Notes under the pieces: generated by a model
Database searches by the model: none
What the model was told of the DNA's origin: nothing
The model's input: only the letters and a program-made list of their open reading frames with translations
Assembly: GCF_913777625.1 (NCBI RefSeq)
Contig: NZ_CAJYTI010000001.1
Location: 1 to 64,000, forward strand
Length of the DNA stretch: 64,000 nucleotides
From: an uncultured Sphingomonas sp.
Lineage (GTDB): Bacteria; Pseudomonadota; Alphaproteobacteria; Sphingomonadales; Sphingomonadaceae
Reading direction: 5' to 3'
Position numbers and translations under genes: made by a program
Part shown: positions 1 to 9,167 of the stretch, in pieces
Layout: every line of letters begins with the position of its first letter
Position numbering within the stretch: the first letter of the stretch is position 1

Positions 1-140
1 TCCTTTGCCATTGCGCATCGTTCAGTTCGTACCGCTTCACCGCCATCACTTGCTCCGCGTCTCAACACGAATGCCTATGAATCAGCGATCAGCTCGTTTG
101 GGAATCCCGAATGTCGATCCGCACTAGAGGGAGCGTGCAC
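1..140. other. Non-coding left edge
   Basis: No convincing reading frame, RNA gene or terminator is visible between the left edge and the stop codon of the minus-strand piuC-like gene. This is the downstream flank of the iron-uptake operon. Confidence 0.4.
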
Positions 141-824
141 CTAGGCGTCGGCCCAGCGGCGGAGCAGATTGTGGTACACACCGGTCAGCGCCACCACCTC
201 GGCATGGCCCTGCCCCAGGTCTCCGGCCAGCGTCTGGATCGAGCGATCGAGATCGAACAGGATTCGGCGCTCGCCATCGTCGCGCACCATCGACTGGAGC
301 CAGAAAAAGCTGGAGGTCCTGGCACCCCGCGTCACCGGATCCACCCGGTGGAGGCTCGACGACGGATAGAGGATCGCGTGCCCCGCGGGCAGCTTGACGC
401 TCTGCTCGCCGAACAGCCCCTCGATCCGCAGCTCGCCGCCGTCATAGGCCTCGGGCGGTTCGAGGAACACGGTCATCGACAGATCGGAGCGGATGCGGAA
501 GTCGCTGCCGCGCTGGATGCGGATGGCATTGTCGACATGGGTGCCGAATGCCTGGCCACCGGCATAGCGGTTGAACAGCGGCGGGAACACCTTGAGCGGC
601 AGCGCGGCGGCGACGAACAGCGGCGAACGCGCCAGCGCATCGAGGATGATCGCGCCCGCCTTGCGGTGTGCCGCGCCGCCTTCGGGCAACTGTTCGTTGC
701 GCTTGGCGAGTGCCGATTGCGCGCCCGAGGTGACGTTGCCGTCGACCCACTCCGCTGCATCGATGATGCCGCGGATCGTCGCGACTTCCTGGGGCGTCAG
801 CAGGTCGGGAATGGGAATCAGCAA
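141..824 (-). CDS. PiuC-type Fe(II)/2-oxoglutarate-dependent hydroxylase
   Basis: Predicted PKHD-type Fe(II)/2-oxoglutarate dioxygenase of 227 aa, close to the usual length of the PiuC/YbiX family. The metal-binding triad is visible as H96 and D98 (THVDNA) and H159 (SSLHRVDP). R169 in RGAR is placed to hold 2-oxoglutarate. The start is a TTG inside the last codons of the Sel1 gene, and the family's usual [13 protein letters not shown] N-terminus supports it. It is the last gene of a TonB receptor - Sel1 - hydroxylase unit, and PiuC-like enzymes are known next to siderophore receptors in many proteobacteria. The substrate is unknown; modification of a siderophore or receptor-associated ligand is inferred. 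Confidence 0.9.
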   Translation of the reverse strand: MLIPIPDLLTPQEVATIRGIIDAAEWVDGNVTSGAQSALAKRNEQLPEGGAAHRKAGAIILDALARSPLFVAAALPLKVFPPLFNRYAGGQAFGTHVDNAIRIQRGSDFRIRSDLSMTVFLEPPEAYDGGELRIEGLFGEQSVKLPAGHAILYPSSSLHRVDPVTRGARTSSFFWLQSMVRDDGERRILFDLDRSIQTLAGDLGQGHAEVVALTGVYHNLLRRWADA

Positions 825-1516
825 AGATGGGTCTCCAGCTCCGGCCAGGGCGAGCGGCGGAGCCAGTCGCGGGCCTTTTCGACAAAGGCCGGGGTCGCGG
901 TTTCGCGGCAGCGGGTCAGCCAGTGCGCCGCCGTCTCCAGCAGCCCGTCGCCCGCGAGCATGCGGGCATGGTTGAACGCGCCGCGGAAATCGCCGCCCTC
1001 GGCCGCGCGGGCATAGCAGTCGGCGGCCTTCCCCATGTCCTGCGGCACCACCCAGCCATCCTCGTGGAAGCTGCCGACATAGTTGATCGCCTTGGCATTA
1101 CCCGTCGCCGCGGCCTTTTCGAACCAGCCGAGCGCGGCGGCCTTGTCCTCGGTCAAGCCTTCGCCGAGCGCGAGCGCCGTCGCGTAATTATACATGCCCC
1201 AGTCGAGCCCGCGCTCGGCGGCGACGCGGAAGCATTCGGCGGCGCGGACCTTGTCGACGCCGGTGCCCCAGCCGAGATCGTAGCAGCGCCCGAGCATGTT
1301 GAGCGCCATCAGATGCCCGGCGCGGGCGGCGCGGCCGAACCAGTCGAACGCCTCGTGCTTGCGGCCCTGATCGAGCAGCATCTGCCCCCATACCGCCTGT
1401 GCCTCGGCGACGCCGGCCTCTGCCCCTTCCCGAATCAGCGCCGCCCGCGCCTCCGGCGAACCGGAGAGGCGGGCGGCGATCTCGTCGGCGCTCAGGGCAT
1501 CGATGGATACCCGCAT
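818..1516 (-). CDS. Sel1/tetratricopeptide-like repeat protein
   Basis: A 232-aa protein with about four Sel1-like repeats (G-x-A-x-A motifs such as [35 protein letters not shown]). These form an alpha-solenoid used for protein-protein contacts. No signal peptide is apparent, so it is probably cytoplasmic. Its ATG shares one base with the receptor stop codon (TGATG), and its stop overlaps the piuC-like start, so the three genes are translationally coupled. The repeat-containing partner between receptor and hydroxylase recurs in alphaproteobacterial iron loci. A scaffold role for the hydroxylase is inference. Confidence 0.85.
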   Translation of the reverse strand: MRVSIDALSADEIAARLSGSPEARAALIREGAEAGVAEAQAVWGQMLLDQGRKHEAFDWFGRAARAGHLMALNMLGRCYDLGWGTGVDKVRAAECFRVAAERGLDWGMYNYATALALGEGLTEDKAAALGWFEKAAATGNAKAINYVGSFHEDGWVVPQDMGKAADCYARAAEGGDFRGAFNHARMLAGDGLLETAAHWLTRCRETATPAFVEKARDWLRRSPWPELETHLC

Positions 1517-4002
1517 CAGAACTTTACGTTCAGCGTCGCGAAGGCCGAGCGACCTGGCGCGATCGTCGCGTAATGCGAGGTATAGGCCTGGGTGTAATAG
1601 GTCTTGTCGGTGAGGTTCTGCACATTGGCGCTGATCCGGATCTTGTCGGTCAGCTGGTACCCCGCCTGCGCATCGAAGCGCCAGTAGGAGGGCACGGTGC
1701 GCACCAGCACCTTGGTCGCCGGGTTCACCGTCACCACGCCGCTGGCATCCTGGGTGGCGGTGCGGTTGTCCTGATAGCCGCCGAACACCCGGCTCATATA
1801 ATAGGCGCCGCCGCCGAAGCTGAAGCGGTGCGTCGGCTTGAAGTTCGCCGAGAGGGTGAAGCTGTCCTTGGCGGTCTGGGGTGCCTGGCGGCCGGTGTTG
1901 ACCGAGGGGACCAGCACCGTCTTGGCTAGCTGGCTGCCGACCGCAGCGGCCGTGAGCGCGGTGAAGCCGCCATCGACGATCTTCGGATCGAGATGGGTAT
2001 AGCCGCCGAACACGCTCAGCCACTTGGTGACGTTGCCGTTGAAAGTGAGCTCCAGCCCCCGGATGCGGCGCTTGCCGACGAACTGCACCGTATTATCGGC
2101 GCTGGTCACGCGGGCATTGTCGGTATCGGTCTGGAACACCGCGACGCCGAGTGCGAGCTGCTCGTGGAACAGATTGGCCTTGGCACCCGCCTCATAGGAT
2201 TTGGTCTTCTCGACCTTGAGGCTGTCGAGCAGCGCGGCTGCAGTGACCGTGGTGCCGAGCGAATTGCCCTCCTGGCCTTCGCCCAGCAGGCTGTTCGGCG
2301 GCGTCGCGGCGGTGGCGTAGCTGGCATAGAGGCTGGTGTTCGGCGTCGGCTTGAACACCAGGCCGGCCTGCCAGTTGAACAGGTTGTTGGTCTTGCTCAG
2401 GCTGAAGGTGCTGGTGGCGGTCGCCGCCTGGCCGGGGGTGACGGTCGATTCGAAGTGATCGTAGCGAGCGCCCAGGTTCAGGATCAGCTGGGGCAGCAGC
2501 GTGATCGAGTCGAACCCATAGACCGACACGGTGTGCGCGTCGTTCTGCGTCTCGGTGATCGGCGCATTCTTCACGATCGCGGTCGCCGTCGTCGAGGTAT
2601 CGCTGGTATAGTTCACCCAGGCGTCGTTCGGGTTCGGGTTGAACAGGCTGGCGCAATAGAAGCGCGCGATCGACGCGCTGTTGCAGCGCGGACTGATCGT
2701 CGAGCCGTTGGCCGAAACGAACGCGCCGCGACGCGCCTTCTCCCAGCTGATCTCGACGCCGGTCGAGAAGCTGTGCTCGATCGCGCCGGTCTTGAACGTG
2801 CCGAACAGGTCGGTCTGGTTGGTCAGCGTCTTGGTATAGCCATAGCGGGTGTTGCCGCGGCGCCAGACATAGCCGCCGGTCAGCACGTCCCCGCGCGCGC
2901 CCGCCTGGCCCGTGGTCGGGTTGGTCGCGGCCGTGCCGTAGACGTTGCCCTGGCTGTCGTCCGGCAGCGTGAAGATATAGTCCTGATAGGTGTAGCCGAA
3001 GCGCGACGTGTTGCGCAGCGTGATGCCGCCGAAGTCATGCTCGGCGCGCAGCGTCGCCTGGTGCACCTGCGTGTTGCGGAAGTCGCGATCGGCAAGACCG
3101 TAAAAGGCCGAGCGCGAGACCGTGCCGGTCTGCCCGCCGATGGTGGTGAACTTGCCCATCACCGGCGCGCTGTAGATGGTGCCGGTGCCCGGCGCGTTCG
3201 CCAGCGTGTAGCGATACGGAATGCCGGCGTCGGGCAGTTCCTGGCTTTCGGTATAATAATAGGCGGCGGTGAGGCGCGTGTTCGTGCCCATGCCGAGCGT
3301 GATCGAGGGCGCGATGCCCCAGCGGCGGTTCCAGATCGCGTCCCGCCCGGCGACGTCCTGATCGTGGAACATGCCGGCGATGCGGACACCGATCGTGTCC
3401 GTCACCTTCTCGTTCACGTCGAGCGTGAAGCGGCGATAGTCGGCGGTGCCCACGCTTGCCGACGCCGAGACGAAGTTTCCGGATACCGGCAGCTTGGAGA
3501 TGATGTTGATCGAGCCGCCGGCGCTGCCGCGGCCGCCCAGCGTCGAATCGGAGCCACGAACGATCTGCACGCGGTCGGTGGCGAACACCTCGCGGGTCTG
3601 CGCGCCGAGATCGCGCACGCCGTCGACAAAGGTCGAGCCCTGGCTGTCGAAGCCGCGGATGAAGGGGCGATCGCCGATCGGATTGCCGCCCTCGGCCGCG
3701 CCGAAGGTGATGCCGGGGACGGTGCGGAGCGCATCGGCCAGCGTGGTCGAGCCGGTCTGGTCGATGATCTCGGCCGAGAGCACCACCACCGAACGCGGCG
3801 TGTTCACCACCGGCGCCACCGCCTTCGGCCCCACCTGCTCGTTCGCGCGCTGGCCGTTGACGACGATGCGATCCTGGTCGTCGGAATCAGCGCCGTTCTT
3901 GTCCGAGTCGGCATGCGCCGGCGCCGTGGCGACGAAGCCGACACAGGCGAGCGCGAGGAAGGCGGGAACGCGGCTGGAAGTGGCTGGAGAAGACGAACGC
4001 AA
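1516..4002 (-). CDS. TonB-dependent siderophore receptor (Fiu/PiuA-like)
   Basis: An 828-aa outer-membrane receptor for ferric siderophores. The order is a signal peptide (basic n-region, hydrophobic core, APAHA cleavage site near residue 31), a TonB-box-like segment (DRIVVNGQ), a plug domain with the PQSIVV-type motif read here as TPRSVVVLS, and a 22-strand barrel ending in an aromatic-terminated strand (FATLNVKF). The start is ambiguous. A TTG at 4002 places the signal peptide at the N-terminus and has GGGGG about 10 nt upstream; an in-frame TTG at 4062 would add 20 residues. It heads the receptor-Sel1-PiuC unit. A Fur-like inverted repeat lies about 70 nt upstream. Catecholate-type substrates are likely from the PiuC association, but the ligand is not determined. 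Confidence 0.9.
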   Translation of the reverse strand: MRSSSPATSSRVPAFLALACVGFVATAPAHADSDKNGADSDDQDRIVVNGQRANEQVGPKAVAPVVNTPRSVVVLSAEIIDQTGSTTLADALRTVPGITFGAAEGGNPIGDRPFIRGFDSQGSTFVDGVRDLGAQTREVFATDRVQIVRGSDSTLGGRGSAGGSINIISKLPVSGNFVSASASVGTADYRRFTLDVNEKVTDTIGVRIAGMFHDQDVAGRDAIWNRRWGIAPSITLGMGTNTRLTAAYYYTESQELPDAGIPYRYTLANAPGTGTIYSAPVMGKFTTIGGQTGTVSRSAFYGLADRDFRNTQVHQATLRAEHDFGGITLRNTSRFGYTYQDYIFTLPDDSQGNVYGTAATNPTTGQAGARGDVLTGGYVWRRGNTRYGYTKTLTNQTDLFGTFKTGAIEHSFSTGVEISWEKARRGAFVSANGSTISPRCNSASIARFYCASLFNPNPNDAWVNYTSDTSTTATAIVKNAPITETQNDAHTVSVYGFDSITLLPQLILNLGARYDHFESTVTPGQAATATSTFSLSKTNNLFNWQAGLVFKPTPNTSLYASYATAATPPNSLLGEGQEGNSLGTTVTAAALLDSLKVEKTKSYEAGAKANLFHEQLALGVAVFQTDTDNARVTSADNTVQFVGKRRIRGLELTFNGNVTKWLSVFGGYTHLDPKIVDGGFTALTAAAVGSQLAKTVLVPSVNTGRQAPQTAKDSFTLSANFKPTHRFSFGGGAYYMSRVFGGYQDNRTATQDASGVVTVNPATKVLVRTVPSYWRFDAQAGYQLTDKIRISANVQNLTDKTYYTQAYTSHYATIAPGRSAFATLNVKF

Positions 4003-4067
4003 CGCTGGGTACCCCCGTATGATTGTTACGGGCCTGCTATTGAGAACGCCTCGCAGAGTCAACGCTA

Positions 4068-4084
4068 ATGCGAGCGGTTTGCAT
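4068..4084 (-). promoter_or_regulatory. Candidate Fur operator upstream of the siderophore receptor
   Basis: Inverted repeat ATGCGA-N5-TTGCAT within a locally AT-rich stretch, 66-82 nt upstream of the preferred receptor start. The half-sites resemble the TGC-containing alphaproteobacterial Fur boxes. Iron repression would suit a siderophore receptor. The match is short and was judged by eye. Confidence 0.35.
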
Positions 4085-4136
4085 ATTTTCCGGCGATACG
4101 GCGGATTTCACCTATCTGGATCGCACCTAGTTTCCA

Positions 4137-4150
4137 CTATACCGGTATAG
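4137..4150. promoter_or_regulatory. Perfect 14-bp palindrome CTATACCGGTATAG
   Basis: A loopless 14-bp palindrome just past the stop codon of the small membrane protein gene and about 135 bp upstream of the receptor start. Its symmetry suits a dimeric repressor better than an RNA hairpin. The cognate regulator is unknown. Confidence 0.3.
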
Positions 4151-4156
4151 GAGATA

Positions 4157-4549
4157 TTATCGCGCGGCGGTTAAAATGGCCGAAATCGCTACTACCAGTG
4201 CGGCGGCAGCGATGGTCTCGCGCTTGGAGTGCCGGTTCCATTCCCAGAAGCGATACCCGGCGAACACCGGCATGTTGCGGCGAAGCCCGCCGCCGAACTG
4301 CTCAATCCATTGATATTCGCGCTGGGTGATTTCGCGCGCCACGCACACCGCGATGGCACAGAAGGCGCCCAGCCAGCTGCCGGGCACATAGCCGACGCCC
4401 AGCAGGCGCGCGAGCAGCATTGTGGCCAGCTGCAACGCCAAGGCGAGCGGAAGATGCGCGAACATGCGGCGGAAAACGTCGGAGCCGCCGCACGGTTCAG
4501 CGGCACCGCAGAGGATTGCCACCATGGCAACGGACATGCCCGGACGCAC
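4157..4549 (-). CDS. Small membrane protein of unknown function
   Basis: A 130-aa protein with about three hydrophobic segments (roughly residues 33-50, 54-70 and 112-128) and a polar middle containing YQWIEQFGGGLRRNMP. It starts 12 bp after the ABC permease stop codon on the same strand, so it is probably co-transcribed with the exporter. I do not recognise the family with certainty. Met5 or Met9 could also be the start. It could be an accessory component of the ABC system or unrelated. Confidence 0.6.
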   Translation of the reverse strand: MRPGMSVAMVAILCGAAEPCGGSDVFRRMFAHLPLALALQLATMLLARLLGVGYVPGSWLGAFCAIAVCVAREITQREYQWIEQFGGGLRRNMPVFAGYRFWEWNRHSKRETIAAAALVVAISAILTAAR

Positions 4550-4561
4550 CGGCGGGCCAAG

Positions 4562-5770
4562 TCAGGCGGTCGCGCGCCTGCTGCGCTTCGGGCTGGCCGA
4601 TTTGAGCACGCCGCGGCGGAACAGCCGTGCGGCGATCGTCAGCGTGATCGCCACCCACAGACCCTGCCAGGCGAAGGCGAGCGCGTGCGGCCACAGCTCC
4701 GGCGCGTTCGCGGCCCGTGCCGCCATCGCCATCGGCGAACTGAACGGGACGATCTGCGCGGCGGTCGCCACCCAGCTCTCCGGATTGCCGGCTGCATAGG
4801 AGGCCATGCCGAACATGGCGAACTGGAAGATGGTGATCGGCAGCGACAGCATCTGGATCTCGCGCTGGGTGGAGGCGAGCGCGCCGACGCCCAGGAACAC
4901 CGCGCTTTGCAGCAGATAGGCCATCACGAAATAGCCGATCAGCAGCAGCGGGAAGACCGGCCCCACCGCCACGCTGAGGTCGGAGAACAGCCCGCTCATC
5001 GTCGGCGGCAGCAGCCTGGGCAGGTTGGCGACCAGCGTCCCCCAGAAGGCAACGAACAGCAGCGCCGATCCGAACGCGCCGAGCAGCTTGCCGAAGAACA
5101 CGCTTTCCAGCGGCACCGCGGCGGCGAGGATCTCGATCACCTTGTTCGATCGCTCCTCGGCCATCGCCCCCACCGCCTGGCCCGAGAGCATCAGCGTGAC
5201 CAGGAAGATGGCGAAGGTGGAGAAATAGGCCGCCTGCCCGCGCCCGCTGACGGTCGGCGCCTCGCGCGTGATGGTCTCGAAACGAGGCGTGCTGCGGATC
5301 CCGGCGGCATGCTCTGCCCGCAGCGTCTGGGCGGCAAGCGCGGCGAGGTACCGGCCTTCCGCCTCGGCACCCGCACGCCGCAGCACGGTCGGATGGTCGA
5401 GCGGGCCGTAAAGCACTGCCGCGGCCTCGATCGCATCCGAATCGAAGGTCGCGCGCGCCTGGCGCACCGTATCGCCCTCCGACGCTTCGAGCTGCAACTT
5501 CGGTCGCGCGGAGTCGCGGGTGAACACGCTGCGCAACTCGCGATCGGCAGCACGCAGCGCGTCCTGCTGGCCCGCGGGCGCGATCGCGACGATCACCTGC
5601 CGCGCCTCGCCGGCAGCCCCCGCCGCCTGGCCGCTGAGGCCGCCGATCACGCCGAAGCCGATCATCAGCAGCGGGCTGAGCAGGAACAGCAGGAACGTGG
5701 GCGTCATCACCGTGGCCTTGAGATCGCGGCGGGCGATGGTGAGCGCGTGGCGCAGGAAGCGCGGCATCAT
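4562..5770 (-). CDS. ABC-2 type transporter permease (NatB-like)
   Basis: A 402-aa inner-membrane permease. One TM helix near residues 22-44 (TPTFLLFLLSPLLMIGFG) is followed by a large periplasmic loop (about 50-185) and then five or so TM helices in the C-terminal half, the layout of NatB/ABC-2 exporters. It starts with ATGATG, and its ATG overlaps the stop codon of the ATPase gene by four bases, so the two are coupled. The pair probably forms an exporter; NatAB relatives move Na+ or toxic compounds. The substrate cannot be told from sequence. Confidence 0.88.
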   Translation of the reverse strand: MMPRFLRHALTIARRDLKATVMTPTFLLFLLSPLLMIGFGVIGGLSGQAAGAAGEARQVIVAIAPAGQQDALRAADRELRSVFTRDSARPKLQLEASEGDTVRQARATFDSDAIEAAAVLYGPLDHPTVLRRAGAEAEGRYLAALAAQTLRAEHAAGIRSTPRFETITREAPTVSGRGQAAYFSTFAIFLVTLMLSGQAVGAMAEERSNKVIEILAAAVPLESVFFGKLLGAFGSALLFVAFWGTLVANLPRLLPPTMSGLFSDLSVAVGPVFPLLLIGYFVMAYLLQSAVFLGVGALASTQREIQMLSLPITIFQFAMFGMASYAAGNPESWVATAAQIVPFSSPMAMAARAANAPELWPHALAFAWQGLWVAITLTIAARLFRRGVLKSASPKRSRRATA

Positions 5771-6693
5771 GCGATCGTCTCCGGCTGGTCGGCCAGCGCC
5801 TCGGCGCCGACGATGCGGACAAAGGCGTCGTGCAGCCCCGGCCGCTCGATCGACAGGCCGGAGATGCCGTGCCCGGCCTCGATCAGCCGGACGAGCAGCG
5901 CCTCGATGCCGCTATCCGGCACGGTGAAGCGCCAGCTGCCCTCCTGCCATACGGCGTCGGCGGGCAGCATCGCGGCGATGGCGTCGGCATCTTTGCGCGG
6001 CGTGTAGCGCGCCCGCAGCGGCAGCAGCGCGCGGGCCTCGTCCACCGTGCCCTCGAACCGCACCTTGCCGCCGGCGATCACCGAGATGCGCTCGCACAAC
6101 CGCTCGGCATGCGCCATCACATGGGTGGAGAAGAGGATCGTCGCCCCCCGATCGCGCTGGGCGCGGATCAGCAGCTCCAGCCGTTCCTGGTTGACCGGAT
6201 CCAGCCCCGAAAAGGGTTCGTCGAGCACCAGCAGCTCGGGTTCGTGCACCACCGATCCGAGCAGCTGCACCAGCTGCGCCATGCCCTTCGACAGCTTGCG
6301 GATCTTGTCGTCGGCGGCGTGGCCGAGCCCGGCGCTTTCGAGCAAGGCATCGGCACGCTTGCGGCCCGTCTTCCACGGCAGCCCGCGCAGCGCGCCCATG
6401 AACGCGATCGCCTCGCGGCACTTCATGTTGGGATAAAGCCCGCGCTCTTCCGGCAGGTAGCCGACACGGTCGCTCTCGTCGCGCGGGTGGCGGCTGCCGA
6501 GCAGGGTGCGCTCGCCCTCGTCCGGCTCGATGATGCCGAGCAGCATGCGCAGCGTAGTGGTCTTGCCCGCGCCATTGGGGCCGAGCACGCCGTAGATGAG
6601 GCCCTTGGGCACCGCGATCCCCACGCCATCGACGGCGCGGCGCTCGCCGAAGCGCTTGACCAGCCCGGAGGCGCTGACAGCCAGTTCCTGCAC
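5767..6693 (-). CDS. ABC transporter ATP-binding protein (NatA-like)
   Basis: A 308-aa ATPase with Walker A GPNGAGKTTT, a signature read as LSKGMAQLVQL, Walker B ELLVLDEPFSGLDP and an H-loop STHVMAH. A C-terminal extension of about 80 residues is typical of the DrrA/NatA group. The GTG start at 6693 is chosen because GGGGGAGG lies five nt upstream and the protein then begins at the conserved first strand; an upstream in-frame extension lacks such support. It is divergent from queG with about 40 bp between the starts. Partner of the downstream permease. Confidence 0.9.
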   Translation of the reverse strand: MQELAVSASGLVKRFGERRAVDGVGIAVPKGLIYGVLGPNGAGKTTTLRMLLGIIEPDEGERTLLGSRHPRDESDRVGYLPEERGLYPNMKCREAIAFMGALRGLPWKTGRKRADALLESAGLGHAADDKIRKLSKGMAQLVQLLGSVVHEPELLVLDEPFSGLDPVNQERLELLIRAQRDRGATILFSTHVMAHAERLCERISVIAGGKVRFEGTVDEARALLPLRARYTPRKDADAIAAMLPADAVWQEGSWRFTVPDSGIEALLVRLIEAGHGISGLSIERPGLHDAFVRIVGAEALADQPETIA

Positions 6694-6734
6694 TTTGCCT
6701 CCCCCTGATTGTCGCAACGTGGTAGCGGGAGCGC

Positions 6735-7907
6735 GTGGCGCAAGACAAGTCCCTCGAAGAACGACTGAAAGCAAAGGCGAGCGAGATCGGCTTCGCGGCG
6801 TGCGGGATCGCGGATGCCGATGCCGCGCCGAAAACCGCCGAGCGGCTGCGCGCGTGGCTGGCCGAGGGCGCGCATGGCGACATGCTGTGGATGGAAGAGC
6901 GCGCCGAACAGCGCGGCAGCCCCAGGGGCCTATGGCCCGAGGTGCGATCGGTGATCGCCCTCGGGATGAGCTACGCCCCCACCAGCGATCCGCTCGCCCT
7001 TGCCGGCGAAGGCGAGATCGGCCGCATCTCGGTCTATGCGCAAGGCGCCGACTATCACGACGTGGTCAAGCGCCGGCTGAAGGAGCTCGCGCGCTGGCTG
7101 GTCGCCGAGGCACCCGGTGCCGACGTGAAGGTGTTCGTCGATACCGCGCCGGTGATGGAAAAGCCGCTGTCCGAGGCCGCAGGACTCGGCTGGCAGGGCA
7201 AGCACACCAATCTGGTAAGCCGGGCCCATGGCAGCTGGCTGTTCCTCGGGGCGATCTACACCACGCTGGACCTGGCACCCGACGGCCCCGGGCGTGGCGG
7301 CTGCGGCAGCTGCGATGCCTGCCAGACCGCCTGCCCGACCAACGCCTTCCCCGCCCCCTATCGCATCGACGCGCGCCGCTGCGTTTCCTACCTCACGATC
7401 GAGAACAAGGGCCCGATCCCGCACGCGCTCCGCGCCGGCATCGGCAACCGCATCTATGGCTGTGACGATTGCCTGGCGGTCTGCCCGTGGAACAAGTTCG
7501 CCGCCGCCGCCCAGGCGAACCTCGCCTTCCATCCCCGCGCCGAACTCACCGTGCCGCGGCTCGCCGATCTGCTGGCGCTCGACGACGCCAGCTTCCGGGA
7601 GGTGTTCGCCGGCTCGCCGATCAAGCGCATCGGCCGCGACCGGATGATACGCAACTGCCTGATCGCCGCCGGCAACAGCGGCAGCGCGGCGCTGGAGCCC
7701 GCCATCCGCGCGCTGCTCGACGATCCGGCCCCCGTGGTGCGCGGCGCGGCGGTCTGGGCACTCGCGCAGGTCGACCCGGCCAAGTGGCGGGAAGAACGTG
7801 CGCGGCGTGCGGCAGCGGAACCGGATCCGATCGTGCAGGCGGAATGGGCATCGACAGACGAGGGATGCGGGCCGAGCGGATGTTCAACCGTTTGCGCAGG
7901 CACTTGA
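6735..7907 (+). CDS. queG: Epoxyqueuosine reductase QueG
   Basis: Catalyses the last step of queuosine synthesis, reducing epoxyqueuosine to queuosine in tRNA with a cobalamin cofactor and two [4Fe-4S] clusters. It is 390 aa with a GTG start. Cluster cysteines are clear: C200, C203, C206 and C210 in [15 protein letters not shown]226, and C253, C256, C260 in [11 protein letters not shown]. The D136 region ([11 protein letters not shown]) matches the proposed catalytic aspartate. Residues after about 300 look like a HEAT-type repeat ([11 protein letters not shown]). queA, the preceding step, lies 17 kb away at 24.7 kb. A cytoplasmic enzyme. Confidence 0.96.
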   Translation: MAQDKSLEERLKAKASEIGFAACGIADADAAPKTAERLRAWLAEGAHGDMLWMEERAEQRGSPRGLWPEVRSVIALGMSYAPTSDPLALAGEGEIGRISVYAQGADYHDVVKRRLKELARWLVAEAPGADVKVFVDTAPVMEKPLSEAAGLGWQGKHTNLVSRAHGSWLFLGAIYTTLDLAPDGPGRGGCGSCDACQTACPTNAFPAPYRIDARRCVSYLTIENKGPIPHALRAGIGNRIYGCDDCLAVCPWNKFAAAAQANLAFHPRAELTVPRLADLLALDDASFREVFAGSPIKRIGRDRMIRNCLIAAGNSGSAALEPAIRALLDDPAPVVRGAAVWALAQVDPAKWREERARRAAAEPDPIVQAEWASTDEGCGPSGCSTVCAGT

Positions 7908-7978
7908 CCCATTCTTTTTAGGTTTTCGCACCTGCGAAGGCACGCTAATCGATGCGTTCCTTTTGGGGGGAGAATCCA

Positions 7979-8242
7979 ATGCGCTTGTTTTTCATCGCGA
8001 CGTGCTGCCTTGTTGCTTCGCCGGCTTTTGCCCAGCAGACCGCGCCTGCCGCGGCACCGGCGGGGACTGGGCCGGCAGCGGAAGCGCCTGCGCCCGAAAA
8101 GCCCATCTGCCGCCGCATCCAGGTAACCGGTTCCAACATGGCCAAGCGCGAGTGCCATAGCCGCGCCGAGTGGAAGGCGATCGACGCGCAGCAGGACCCT
8201 AGCAGCGTCCGCGCCTTCCAGAACCGCCCTACCGGCGGTTGA
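7979..8242 (+). CDS. Small secreted protein, conserved in sphingomonads
   Basis: An 87-aa protein with a signal peptide (MRLFFIATCCLVASPAFAQ), a Pro/Ala-rich linker, and a compact domain with two cysteines and the pattern CRRIQVTGS...RECHSRAEWKAID. The ATG at 7979 follows GGGGGGAG; an in-frame start 27 bp upstream would bury that ribosome site. It resembles uncharacterised periplasmic proteins I have seen in Sphingomonas, but no function is known. The conserved Cys-Arg...Cys pattern suggests one disulfide. Confidence 0.75.
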   Translation: MRLFFIATCCLVASPAFAQQTAPAAAPAGTGPAAEAPAPEKPICRRIQVTGSNMAKRECHSRAEWKAIDAQQDPSSVRAFQNRPTGG

Positions 8243-8441
8243 CGCGAGGTGTGGGCGTGCGGGACGGCTTGACTCGTCCCGCCCACCCCGCTAGGCGCGC
8301 CGCTTCGCAATTGGCCCCGCACCCCCGGTGAAGCGGTGGCCCTTCGCTCTTCTCGCAAGGAAAGGCACAGGCGAAACCGGGATCGCGATCAGGACGGTTC
8401 ACCGCCCGGGTCAACGTCACAGCAATTGGTAAGGAATTGAC

Positions 8442-9056
8442 ATGTCGAAGCGCTCCAGCGCCAAGCATAAGCTCGATCGCCGCATGGGCGAAAACATCTG
8501 GGGTCGTCCGAAGTCCCCGGTGAACAAGCGCGAGTACGGCCCGGGCCAGCACGGCCAGCGCCGCAAGGGCAAGATGTCGGACTTCGGCATCCAGCTGCGC
8601 GCCAAGCAGAAGCTCAAGGGCTATTACGGCGACATCACCGAGAAGCAGTTCAAGCGCTCGTACGAAGACGCGTCGCGCATGAAGGGCGACACCGGTCAGA
8701 ACCTGATCGGCCTGCTCGAGCAGCGCCTCGACATGATCGTCTACCGCGCCAAGTTCGCGCCGACGATCTTCGCGGCCCGCCAGCTGGTCAACCACGGTCA
8801 TGTCCGCGTCGACGGCGAGAAGTGCAACATCGGCTCGCGCCGCATCAAGCCGGGCCAGGAAATCAGCCTGAGCAGCAAGGCGCAGGAAATGGCCCTGGTC
8901 ATGGAAGCGCAGAGCCTGGCCGAGCGCGACATCCCCGACTATGTCGTGCCGGAAGGTGCGTCGAAGGTCACCTTCACCCGCGTGCCGACGCTCGACGAAG
9001 TGCCGTACCCGGTGAAGATGGAACCGAACCTGGTCGTCGAGTTCTACTCGCGCTAA
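8442..9056 (+). CDS. rpsD: 30S ribosomal protein S4
   Basis: Primary 16S rRNA-binding protein that nucleates 30S assembly. It is 204 aa, the standard length. It begins [18 protein letters not shown], and the S4 RNA-binding domain is at about residues 94-155 ([40 protein letters not shown]). It is transcribed alone, as is usual in alphaproteobacteria, with a 200-bp upstream gap and an intrinsic terminator directly behind. Confidence 0.98.
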   Translation: MSKRSSAKHKLDRRMGENIWGRPKSPVNKREYGPGQHGQRRKGKMSDFGIQLRAKQKLKGYYGDITEKQFKRSYEDASRMKGDTGQNLIGLLEQRLDMIVYRAKFAPTIFAARQLVNHGHVRVDGEKCNIGSRRIKPGQEISLSSKAQEMALVMEAQSLAERDIPDYVVPEGASKVTFTRVPTLDEVPYPVKMEPNLVVEFYSR

Positions 9057-9082
9057 TTCGGTTCCTTCGGGAAACGAGAAAG

Positions 9083-9109
9083 GGGGCGGTCCTTCGGGCC
9101 GCCCTTTTT
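9083..9109 (+). terminator. rpsD: Intrinsic terminator after rpsD
   Basis: GC-rich hairpin (GGGCGG...CCGCCC with one inner G-T pair and a TTC loop) followed by TTTTT, starting 27 bp after the rpsD stop codon. It separates rpsD from the downstream peptidase gene. Confidence 0.85.
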
Positions 9110-9167
9110 CGTTGGGCTGGACCGGACCCGCAGGGCTTGCCAGAACAGGCGCACCAGGAGGAACTCC

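Noticed and set aside
1993..4068. A 691-codon plus-strand open frame opposite the siderophore receptor
   Set aside because: It mirrors the GC-rich receptor gene, has low-complexity Arg/Ala/Gly composition and no domain. The receptor reading is clear.
4229..6007. A 592-codon plus-strand frame opposite the ABC permease
   Set aside because: Antisense shadow rich in His, Arg and Gln, with no ribosome site. The minus-strand ABC genes explain the region.
8269..8296. TTGACT...CTAGGC as a sigma-70 promoter for rpsD
   Set aside because: The -10 match is poor and the spacing is 16; too weak to list as a feature.
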